NCBI GenBank assembly: GCA_934098385.1
Contig: CAKOOJ010000013.1
Location: forward strand, 1 to 15,585
Length of the DNA stretch: 15,585 bases
Direction of reading: 5' to 3'
Origin: an uncultured Bacilli bacterium
GTDB lineage: Bacteria > Bacillota_I > Bacilli_A > RF39 > UBA660
The stretch's first letter is position 1. Each line of letters opens with the position of its first letter. The notes under the pieces are model-generated. The model saw nothing but the letters and a program-made list of their open reading frames with translations. It was not told the DNA's origin and ran no database searches. A program made the position numbers and the translations under genes. Below are positions 7,327 to 13,353 of this stretch, one piece after another.

Positions 7327-8397
7327 CTACTTTCTTATAAATTTTACTATATCTCTACTCTTATTTTTTATATTACCACTCAATATATTATTTTCAATAT
7401 TAGTATAAATTTCATTAATATTATTATAACAATTATTATTAAGTTTAACTATACTTTCTAAAGAAATTTTTATATCTTTTCTTGTTTTTATTGGTAATGA
7501 TTTATATTTTTTTACTATATCTTTATACTCTATACCAAATATTTCACCTGCTACACTATTTATATAAAGACCATACGTATACAAAGTATTATTATCTATT
7601 TGTTTATTATCGAGTATACATCCAATATCATTTATTATATTTTTTTCATTTTTAGTAAATGGATATAAATCACTATATTTAATTTGAGCATACATTCCCA
7701 ATACATCTTTACAATAATATATTTTATCATATTCTATACCAAATATATCACATAAATTTAATTTTTTTATTAACTCTAATCCATATAGTTTATTTTCATA
7801 TGATAATATCTTATCCAATTCTTCTTTTTTTCTATTCCAACTTATAGAATATATCAATTTTTTATTATTATTTATAAATTCTAATATTTCATCATCTATT
7901 TTAAACAGATATTTAACAGACAATCTTATAGCACGCAATATTCTTATTGGATCTTCTTTTAATCTATCCTCTGTATTACCTATACATCTAATTATTTTAT
8001 TACTAATATCTTCCATTCCATTATAAGTATCAATAATATTTTCATTAACATCTAATAATAATTGGTTACAAGTAAAATCTCTTCTCTGTAAATCTTTTTT
8101 TATGTCATTTATATATTCTATAGATTTAGGATAATGATTTTTATAATTACTTTCTTTCCTATAAGTTGTAATATCTATATTATATTTTTTTGTTTTTATA
8201 TTAATACAACCAAAACTATCTTTAGTTTTTTTATCTAATTTTAATATTTCTATTACATCTTTAGGTAAAAGATTTGTACATATATCAATATCACTTGAAG
8301 GAATACCTAATACTTTATCTCTTACGTATCCTCCAACTATATATGCTTCCCCTCTACTATTTAATTTTTTTAATATTTTATAAATTATCTTTTCCAT
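7327..8397 (-). CDS. cca: CCA tRNA nucleotidyltransferase
   Basis: This class II nucleotidyltransferase builds or repairs the 3' CCA end of tRNAs. The head domain has AYIVGGYVRD (18-27), the metal-binding Asp pair in SDIDI (D36, D38), RRDFTCNQLL (105-114) and EDPIRILRAIRL (148-159), which lines the nucleotide pocket. The helical body and tail follow but diverge strongly, and 356 aa is shorter than the ~400 of many Firmicute enzymes, so the C-terminal tail is reduced. CCA-adding versus A-adding specificity cannot be settled here. The ATG follows the stop of the CmpB-like gene by a single base, so translation is probably coupled. The ribosome-binding site of its own is weak. Confidence 0.92.
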   Translation of the reverse strand: MEKIIYKILKKLNSRGEAYIVGGYVRDKVLGIPSSDIDICTNLLPKDVIEILKLDKKTKDSFGCINIKTKKYNIDITTYRKESNYKNHYPKSIEYINDIKKDLQRRDFTCNQLLLDVNENIIDTYNGMEDISNKIIRCIGNTEDRLKEDPIRILRAIRLSVKYLFKIDDEILEFINNNKKLIYSISWNRKKEELDKILSYENKLYGLELIKKLNLCDIFGIEYDKIYYCKDVLGMYAQIKYSDLYPFTKNEKNIINDIGCILDNKQIDNNTLYTYGLYINSVAGEIFGIEYKDIVKKYKSLPIKTRKDIKISLESIVKLNNNCYNNINEIYTNIENNILSGNIKNKSRDIVKFIRK

Positions 8398-8398
8398 A

Positions 8399-8908
8399 TT
8401 AGTACCTAAATAAAAGTGTTATTATTAAATCAATTATAATTACAATATAAGATGAAGTTGATATTATAGTTACTGTTTTTTCTTGTTTTTTTATTAAATA
8501 ATTTATGAATGGTTCTACAAAATAAATAAGTAATAAAGTAAGTACTGCAAAATTAAGTACGCTTCTTAAACAAACATAACCATTTAAATTCATAAATAAT
8601 CCTGTATAATCCCACCAAGTTCTATTAAATATTGTTTGCATTAAATAACCTGTAATGTATTCTAAAGTACCAGTTATTAATATAGATAATAAGAATATCA
8701 ATATAGGATACTTTTTATATTTTTTTAAAAAATATATTAAAAATACAGCACCAAAACCATAAACTGGTAAGTATGGTCCATACATAAAACCTCTATTTTC
8801 TAAAGTTTTTTCTATTAGAATACTGAATCCTTCTTCATAAATCCAACCAATAATTGCTCCGAATAAAAAAACTAAACTCCAATAAATAATTTTACTATTC
8901 TTTTTCAT
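8399..8908 (-). CDS. CmpB-family integral membrane protein (putative ABC transporter type IV)
   Basis: This 169-aa protein has about four hydrophobic segments (roughly 9-28, 47-62, 67-90 and 115-135), with a further one near the C-terminus. Conserved polar stretches match the family called putative ABC-transporter type IV / CmpB: GWIYEE (21-26), NRGFMYGPYLPVYGFGA (38-54), TGTLEYITGYL (79-89), TWWDYTGLFMNLNGYVCL (97-114). Its biochemical role is not established in the family, and no ATPase partner lies beside it. AGGAGT precedes the ATG by 5 nt. It heads the cca-dnaD-nth-nusB-xseAB operon. It lies downstream of the bacteriocin genes, but a terminator separates them and the family is widespread, so I do not call it an immunity protein. 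Confidence 0.8.
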   Translation of the reverse strand: MKKNSKIIYWSLVFLFGAIIGWIYEEGFSILIEKTLENRGFMYGPYLPVYGFGAVFLIYFLKKYKKYPILIFLLSILITGTLEYITGYLMQTIFNRTWWDYTGLFMNLNGYVCLRSVLNFAVLTLLLIYFVEPFINYLIKKQEKTVTIISTSSYIVIIIDLIITLLFRY

Positions 8909-8927
8909 AAAATACTCCTATATATAT

Positions 8928-8936
8928 TTTATAACA
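8928..8936 (-). promoter_or_regulatory. Possible extended -10 for the cmpB-cca-dnaD operon
   Basis: On the minus strand, TATAAA (8928-8933) is preceded by TGT, making an extended -10 about 20 nt upstream of the cmpB-like start codon. No good -35 is visible at the expected distance. The bacteriocin terminator lies just upstream, so a new promoter is needed here. Confidence 0.4.
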
Positions 8937-8987
8937 CAAAGTAAAATAAATCTATCTTATTATAATTAATTTACAAAATTATACATA

Positions 8988-9013
8988 AAGAAAAAAGGAC
9001 TTTAAATCCTTTT
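8988..9013 (-). terminator. Terminator of the bacteriocin operon
   Basis: On the minus strand, AAAAGGA (9007-9013) pairs with TCCTTTT (8993-8999) around a 7-nt loop, with two further T residues. The stem begins inside the stop codon of the second bacteriocin peptide. Confidence 0.8.
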
Positions 9014-9167
9014 AACAAGTTCTTCTATTTTTAGCATAGTTAATAGCACTTCCAACATTTCTTCCTAATTCTAAGAAAATATTAATTATTCTTACTAGAC
9101 TATTAATAAAATTGCCAGAAGTATAAGATGCACCACCAACTACTAATTTCAATTCATTATCTTTCAT
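9012..9167 (-). CDS. Double-glycine-leader bacteriocin peptide 2 (51 aa)
   Basis: This small gene encodes a 12-residue leader MKDNELKLVVGG and a 39-residue core. The leader matches the double-glycine consensus recognised by C39 peptidases: Glu at -8, Leu at -7, Val at -4, Gly-Gly at -2/-1. The core is cationic and amphipathic (FINSLVRIINIFLELGRNVG), contains GRNVG, a GxxxG helix-packing motif typical of two-peptide bacteriocins, and ends NRRTC with a terminal Cys. Its ATG overlaps the stop of peptide 1 as TAATG and has no good ribosome-binding site, so it should be translated by coupling in a fixed ratio with peptide 1. A terminator overlaps its stop. The target and activity are unknown. A pheromone role is possible, but the paired GxxxG cores favour a class IIb bacteriocin. 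Confidence 0.85.
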   Translation of the reverse strand: MKDNELKLVVGGASYTSGNFINSLVRIINIFLELGRNVGSAINYAKNRRTC

Positions 9168-9310
9168 TAGTTACATTTAAGTGGTCTTAAAAATCCATCA
9201 ACTACTCCTACTAAAAAACTTCCAAGTGCTGCAAAAAATATTCCTAAGCCTATTTTTCTACCTGTTCCACCACCATTAATTTTCATTAATTCGTTATTTT
9301 TAAGTACCAT
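9167..9310 (-). CDS. Double-glycine-leader bacteriocin peptide 1 (47 aa)
   Basis: This small gene starts 2 nt after the exporter stop, with AAAGGAG inside the exporter 3' end. The leader MVLKNNELMKINGG fits the consensus LSxxELxxIxGG at every key position (Leu -12, Glu -8, Leu -7, Ile -4, Gly-Gly). The 33-residue core begins GTGRK, is Gly-rich and hydrophobic in the middle (IGLGIFFAALGSFLVGVVDG), contains GVVDG as a GxxxG motif, and ends RPLKCN with a penultimate Cys. This is the composition of a membrane-inserting class II bacteriocin. With peptide 2 it makes a candidate two-peptide system exported and matured by the adjacent C39 transporter. A single Cys per peptide cannot form an intramolecular bridge, so a disulfide between the two peptides is conceivable. 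No immunity gene is seen beside it. Confidence 0.88.
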   Translation of the reverse strand: MVLKNNELMKINGGGTGRKIGLGIFFAALGSFLVGVVDGFLRPLKCN

Positions 9311-9312
9311 AC

Positions 9313-11304
9313 TTACTCCTTTCTAAAAGTTAAAACTCTATCAAACAATTTTTCTACATTTTTATGACTAACATATATAATTAACTTATTATCAAAGTAT
9401 TTTATAATATCTTTAACAATATCATATTCTAGATCATAATCAATTTCTTTTAAAACCTCATCTAATATAATAATATTTTTAGAATGAATTAAACTACGTG
9501 CTAATATTATTCTATTTCTTTCACCACCAGATATAGAATTATTATTAACTAACATATAGTCCATTCCATACTCTTTTATTATATTTATATCATATAATCT
9601 ACAAATGTTTATAATATCATTAAAATATTTCTCATCAATTTCTTCACCTAATTTTAAATTATTAAGAATAGTATCGTTAAACAAATTTTCATCTTGGGAT
9701 GTATATGAAACTATATCAGTTAAATCGTACTTTCTTATATCTTTACCATTTAACAAAACTCTACCCTCATAATTCTTAATTTCATTATTAATAATCTTCA
9801 ATAATGTACTCTTACCTACTCCAGATGGACCTTTTATAAATAATTTATCATTATAATTTATAACATAATTCAATCTATTAATAATATTATTTCCATTAAT
9901 ATTATAACTTAAATTAATTAATCTTACATAATAATTATTATTTTTCATTGTATTTAATTTATCAATTTTAATAGATAAAAAATCATTATTCTTTCTAATA
10001 ATATTTTTAAATAAAATTATTGATGGATAATACTCTGTAATTTTTTTTATAACGTCTATATAATAATTTACTATACTAATTATAAATACTCCATTCACTA
10101 TATTTAAATTATTTTTTATTATAATAAATACAACGAATAACATTAAGAGCGAAAAAATTATACTATTAGTCATATTAATTAACATTATTTTTTTACTTAT
10201 AGAATTAGATATATTATTTTTATTTTTTAAATTAATATTTATATTATTTATAAAATAATCATAAACAGAAATATGTTTAATTGTAGTAAAATTACTAATG
10301 TAATCTATTATATTTGAATTATAATTTTCTTCTAAATTAATAGAATATTTTATTATATTAACTAATTTTTTATAAATATAATAATTAATTATCAAAAACA
10401 ATAAAGACAAAATAAATAATATTATAAATATAATCACATTTACTTTTATCAAAATTAATAATATAAAACTACTTATAAGAACATTAAATAAAATATCAAA
10501 AATAATATTTAATAAATTATTTGAAATATTGTCTAATTCATTAAATCTTGTAGAAATTTCTCCTTTCTGTTTTAACTTTAAATAATTTAAAGGAAGTTTA
10601 AAAATATGAACAACAAAACATGATATCATACTATAATTGAATTTTATATTAACATTTAATAATAATACATTTTTTAAATATATAATTATTTCACTAAAAA
10701 CAACAAGAAATATTAATAAATAAATATAATTTAAGTTATAATTTAGTATTTTTATTTCAAAATTTTCTAAAATTAATAATAATAGTGATAGTATTGTTAA
10801 TAATATTATTAAAAAGTACTTTATAAAATTATTTTTAATGTGTTCTTTTAATTTAATATTTATAAAATTGTTTTTTTTATAAATTGGTAATTTATTAATT
10901 GGATTAAATAATAATATTATGCCTGTAAAAATATTATTGAAATCTTTATAAGAAATTTTTTTTAAACCAATTGACGGATCCATTATTAAAAGATAATTAT
11001 TTCTAATTTCATAAATCACTACAAAGTGAAAAAATCCATTGTTTAGTTTTAAGTGTGCGATTAGAGGAAGTTTTTGGTTTACTAATTCTTCAATTGAAAC
11101 TTTTTTACCATAAGCATTAAATCCATTTCTTTTAGCACAATTTAATAAATTAAATGCACTTGTTCCAGATTGATTAGTATCAGTTTCATATCTAAGTTTT
11201 TCAAGAGGAATATAACCATTATAATATTTGATTATTGAACCTAGACAAGCAATACCACAATCACTATTTTCTTCTTGTATAATTTCACATTTTTTTATGT
11301 TCAT
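9313..11304 (-). CDS. Peptidase-containing ABC bacteriocin exporter (C39 domain)
   Basis: This 663-aa exporter cleaves double-glycine leaders and pumps the mature peptide out. The N-terminal C39 peptidase has QEENSDCGIAC (Gln10, catalytic Cys16), HFVVIY (His93) and MDPS (Asp109). A membrane domain of about six helices spans roughly 160-450. The ATPase has Walker A GPSGVGKST (492-500), Q-loop SYTSQDE (Gln537), signature SGGER (592-596), Walker B IIILDE (Asp615, Glu616) and H-loop VSHK (His647). All catalytic residues are intact. I place the start at the ATG at 11302-11304, which is preceded by AAGGGAG. A longer in-frame reading into 11466 only translates repeat R1. The gene is followed 2 nt later by two bacteriocin peptides, which are the obvious substrates. 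Repeat R1 lies immediately upstream and its end supplies part of the ribosome-binding site. Confidence 0.95.
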   Translation of the reverse strand: MNIKKCEIIQEENSDCGIACLGSIIKYYNGYIPLEKLRYETDTNQSGTSAFNLLNCAKRNGFNAYGKKVSIEELVNQKLPLIAHLKLNNGFFHFVVIYEIRNNYLLIMDPSIGLKKISYKDFNNIFTGIILLFNPINKLPIYKKNNFINIKLKEHIKNNFIKYFLIILLTILSLLLLILENFEIKILNYNLNYIYLLIFLVVFSEIIIYLKNVLLLNVNIKFNYSMISCFVVHIFKLPLNYLKLKQKGEISTRFNELDNISNNLLNIIFDILFNVLISSFILLILIKVNVIIFIILFILSLLFLIINYYIYKKLVNIIKYSINLEENYNSNIIDYISNFTTIKHISVYDYFINNININLKNKNNISNSISKKIMLINMTNSIIFSLLMLFVVFIIIKNNLNIVNGVFIISIVNYYIDVIKKITEYYPSIILFKNIIRKNNDFLSIKIDKLNTMKNNNYYVRLINLSYNINGNNIINRLNYVINYNDKLFIKGPSGVGKSTLLKIINNEIKNYEGRVLLNGKDIRKYDLTDIVSYTSQDENLFNDTILNNLKLGEEIDEKYFNDIINICRLYDINIIKEYGMDYMLVNNNSISGGERNRIILARSLIHSKNIIILDEVLKEIDYDLEYDIVKDIIKYFDNKLIIYVSHKNVEKLFDRVLTFRKE

Positions 11305-11313
11305 ATTTTTTCT

Positions 11314-11490
11314 CCCTTCACTTATATATATAGTGAAAAAATCTGCATTTCCTTTTTTTTTCTTGCATTTTTTTAAACTTTTTTTATAAAAACTACAAAT
11401 AAAAAATATCTGTATATAAAATCTTACAGATACTAATTTTTTACTGTAAAGCAAATGTAAAGACAAAAATCTATGATTTGTTGTTTTTAA
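11314..11490 (-). repeat. Repeat R1, copy of a ~172-bp hairpin-bearing element upstream of the bacteriocin operon
   Basis: This stretch matches R2 (12586-12757) in the same orientation at roughly 90% by eye, with some similarity continuing a little beyond both. On the minus strand it contains an 8-bp inverted repeat TATCTGTA...TACAGATA and an end palindrome TTCACT-(AT)n-AGTGAA. It stops 10 nt before the exporter start codon. It may supply the promoter or 5' leader of the operon. No protein is encoded. Confidence 0.85.
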
Positions 11491-11517
11491 ATTTCTATTT
11501 TTTATTATATTTACAAG

Positions 11518-11548
11518 AAAAAAAGCAAAATTATAGCATCATAATTTT
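11518..11548 (-). terminator. Terminator overlapping the 3' end of the Rpn-type nuclease gene
   Basis: On the minus strand, AAAATTAT (11541-11548) pairs with ATAATTTT (11527-11534) around a 6-nt loop, followed by GC and seven T. The upstream arm lies within the last codons of the gene. Confidence 0.7.
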
Positions 11549-12550
11549 ACTTTTTGATAACTTAGTAAGTTTAAGAATTTTATTCATTGGATATCCTTCT
11601 GCTTTTAATGCTTTTGCAAATTCTATTTTTTCTTCTTCAAGTTGTTTTTTTTCACTTGCAACTTGTTGTTTCTCATTTGCAACTTGTTGTTTTTCTTCTT
11701 TAGCTTTTCTTGCAACTTCTTTAGCCTTTCTTGCGTCTTCTTTTGCTTTTCTTGCATCTTCTTTTGCTTTTCTTGCATCTTCTTTTGCTTTTCTTACATC
11801 TTCTTTTGCTTTTCTTGCATCTTCTAAAGCCATTTCTTCTAATATCTTAAGTTCTTCTTCACGATTATAGGTAACTGGGTCTCCTTCTCTAAAATCCATT
11901 CTGGCTATGTAATCCATAATATCAATCACTTCCTTCTCTACATTTTTATTTACAAGATTACGCCTATCCTGTTCAATGAATATTATTAATAATCTTTCCA
12001 AATCATTTAATTCAATATTATTATACATTTTATTTCTTAACGAGTCAATATTAATATGTATAATATTTATTAAATTATATATATTTGCATAATATTTTGT
12101 ATCAAGTATTTTAGATGTATATACTATTTCATTTCTTTTATTTACATCATAATCATCAATATTTATTAATATTGTTTTCTTATTATAATTATTCTTATTA
12201 TTTAGTCTACTACTATGTTGTTTAAATAAATAATAATAATTCTTATTAATATGATGTTTCATATTATTGCTATTCATTTCAAATATTATATAAATATCTT
12301 TATATTCATAAATAACATCACTTCTATTTATATTATTAAATACACTATTACTAGGATGTTCATTATTAACTATTTTTAAATTATTTTTTAAATCATTTAA
12401 ATCATATCCTAATAAATAATGTAATAATTTACAAACATAATTCAATGAACATTTATTTAAAAATACATTTCTAAATATTAAATCATTTTTAATATCAAAT
12501 AATAGATTTTTATTATTAATAATATCTTCGAACTTTCTAAATTTTTTCAC
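11531..12550 (-). CDS. Rpn/PD-(D/E)XK nuclease family protein with heptad-repeat tail
   Basis: This 339-aa protein fits the Rpn (YhgA-like) family, often annotated as PD-(D/E)XK nuclease family transposase. These are DNA endonucleases linked to RecA-independent recombination. The N-terminus has the family pattern NDLIFRNVFL (22-31). The nuclease core follows: SDVIYEY (77-83) with the candidate catalytic Asp78, then FEMN (90-93) with Glu91, then YLFKQHSSRL. Residues about 244-308 are a coiled coil of 7-residue repeats (six EDARKAK-like copies, then QQVANEK-like ones), and the C-terminus GYPMNKILKLTKLSKSKI is the helix-turn-helix-like end usual in this family. The start is GTG after a strong AAGGGAGG. 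Repeat R2 lies upstream and its direct copy R1 downstream, so the gene sits between directly repeated sequences. Activity is inferred from family only. Confidence 0.85.
   Translation of the reverse strand: MKKFRKFEDIINNKNLLFDIKNDLIFRNVFLNKCSLNYVCKLLHYLLGYDLNDLKNNLKIVNNEHPSNSVFNNINRSDVIYEYKDIYIIFEMNSNNMKHHINKNYYYLFKQHSSRLNNKNNYNKKTILINIDDYDVNKRNEIVYTSKILDTKYYANIYNLINIIHINIDSLRNKMYNNIELNDLERLLIIFIEQDRRNLVNKNVEKEVIDIMDYIARMDFREGDPVTYNREEELKILEEMALEDARKAKEDVRKAKEDARKAKEDARKAKEDARKAKEVARKAKEEKQQVANEKQQVASEKKQLEEEKIEFAKALKAEGYPMNKILKLTKLSKSKIMML
11696..11821 (-). repeat. Six tandem 21-bp units encoding EDARKAK heptads
   Basis: Six consecutive in-frame 21-bp units encode EDARKAK or close variants (EDVRKAK, EVARKAK), followed by more diverged heptads. 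Several units are identical or differ by one or two bases, so copy number may change by slippage or recombination without breaking the frame. The product is a highly charged coiled coil. Confidence 0.9.
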
Positions 12551-12585
12551 GAAGTTTACCTCCCTTCTAAAAGGCGAATATATTT

Positions 12586-12757
12586 TATACCCTTCACTTA
12601 TATATATAGTGAAAAAATTTGTATTTCCTTTTTTTTTATTACATTTTTTTAAACTTTTTTTCTAAAAATTACAAATAAAAAATATCTGTACATAAAATCT
12701 TACAGATACTAAATTTTTATTGTAAAACAAATGTAAATACAAAATATTATAATTTGT
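12586..12757 (-). repeat. Repeat R2, ~172-bp element upstream of the Rpn-type gene
   Basis: R2 is a direct copy of R1 and an inverted copy of R3. Against R3 I count three mismatches over about 172 bp (near 98%). It has the same TATCTGTA...TACAGATA hairpin, A/T homopolymer tracts and end palindrome. It ends about 35 nt before the GTG of the Rpn-type gene. A weak TTTACA - 18 nt - TAAGAT pair could be a promoter within it. The rest of 12551-12827 holds only the ribosome-binding site and AT-rich spacer. Confidence 0.9.
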
Positions 12758-12827
12758 TATTTTTATATTTGCTATCTAAAACATAAATAGACAACAACAA
12801 TTTCAATTATTAAATAAAAAAGAATAT

Positions 12828-13259
12828 TCAAGAATTAACATTATTGATTTTTCCTAAACAATATATATTTTCTCTTTTTAAAAGTAATTCTTTTTGATTT
12901 AAATTATCTAATAAAACTTTTACTTTATTAGCAAAATCTATTTTATCTTCATAAAGAATAACATCTTTATATTTTTTCACATTCTTATCTTTAACATTTA
13001 TAAAATAATATATAGGTTTATTTAATTTTTTTGCTGTTTTTATTTCAATATTAAGAAATATATTTGATTTCGTTAAATCACATATTATTACATCACTATC
13101 TATATATAAGTCTTTTATATAACTGCTCTTATATTTATCAGACAATGGTAATATTAAATAATATTTTACCATTAATTTTAAATTTAAAAGTGGTCTATAT
13201 ATTTCATTAATATAATCAATCTTATCACTATGCATTATATATACTTTTAATTTATTCAT
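12828..13259 (-). CDS. Small Rossmann-like protein, TIR or nucleoside-deoxyribosyltransferase type
   Basis: This 143-aa protein opens with a beta strand (KLKVYIMHSD). The most telling stretch is SDVIICDLTKS (69-79 of the longest reading, 14 fewer with this start) followed by NIEIKTAKKLNKPIYYF. That resembles the pattern 'D-x-V-I-x-D-L-T ... E-x-x-x-A-x-x-x-x-K-P' shared by TIR-like, DUF4062-like and nucleoside 2-deoxyribosyltransferase domains, with a Glu in the catalytic position. The substrate, if any, is unknown; NAD-type cleavage or signalling is possible but not shown. I choose the ATG at 13257-13259 because AGAAG lies 8 nt upstream. An earlier in-frame ATG at 13301 sits inside a terminator hairpin and has no ribosome-binding site. 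The gene lies between the surface protein and repeat R2. Confidence 0.6.
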   Translation of the reverse strand: MNKLKVYIMHSDKIDYINEIYRPLLNLKLMVKYYLILPLSDKYKSSYIKDLYIDSDVIICDLTKSNIFLNIEIKTAKKLNKPIYYFINVKDKNVKKYKDVILYEDKIDFANKVKVLLDNLNQKELLLKRENIYCLGKINNVNS

Positions 13260-13289
13260 AATATATTTCTTCTTTCTATTATTATTTTC

Positions 13290-13313
13290 AATAAAAAGCA
13301 TATTACTATGCTT
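13290..13313 (-). terminator. Terminator after the surface-protein gene
   Basis: On the minus strand, AAGCATA (13307-13313) pairs with TATGCTT (13296-13302) around GTAA, followed by TTTATT. It lies about 40 nt after the surface-protein stop, so the small downstream gene needs its own promoter or read-through. Confidence 0.65.
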
Positions 13314-13353
13314 ATTTAATATATTCTAATTATTTTATAACCTTTCCTTAACC

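Noticed and set aside
8399..8908. Bacteriocin immunity protein
   Set aside because: The conserved polar motifs fit the widespread CmpB family, and a terminator and probable new promoter separate it from the bacteriocin genes.
11305..11466. 54-residue N-terminal extension of the bacteriocin exporter
   Set aside because: It only translates repeat R1; the C39 domain starts properly at the ATG at 11304, which has a good AAGGGAG site.
11696..11821. CRISPR-like array
   Set aside because: The 21-bp units are contiguous, have no spacers and keep a coding frame for a coiled coil.
11478..11870. Plus-strand open frames opposite the Rpn-type gene
   Set aside because: They are Ser/Phe/Leu-rich mirror images of the heptad repeats, without ribosome-binding sites or recognisable domains.
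13260..13301. Earlier ATG for the small Rossmann-like protein
   Set aside because: It lies inside a terminator hairpin and has no ribosome-binding site; the ATG at 13259 is preceded by AGAAG.
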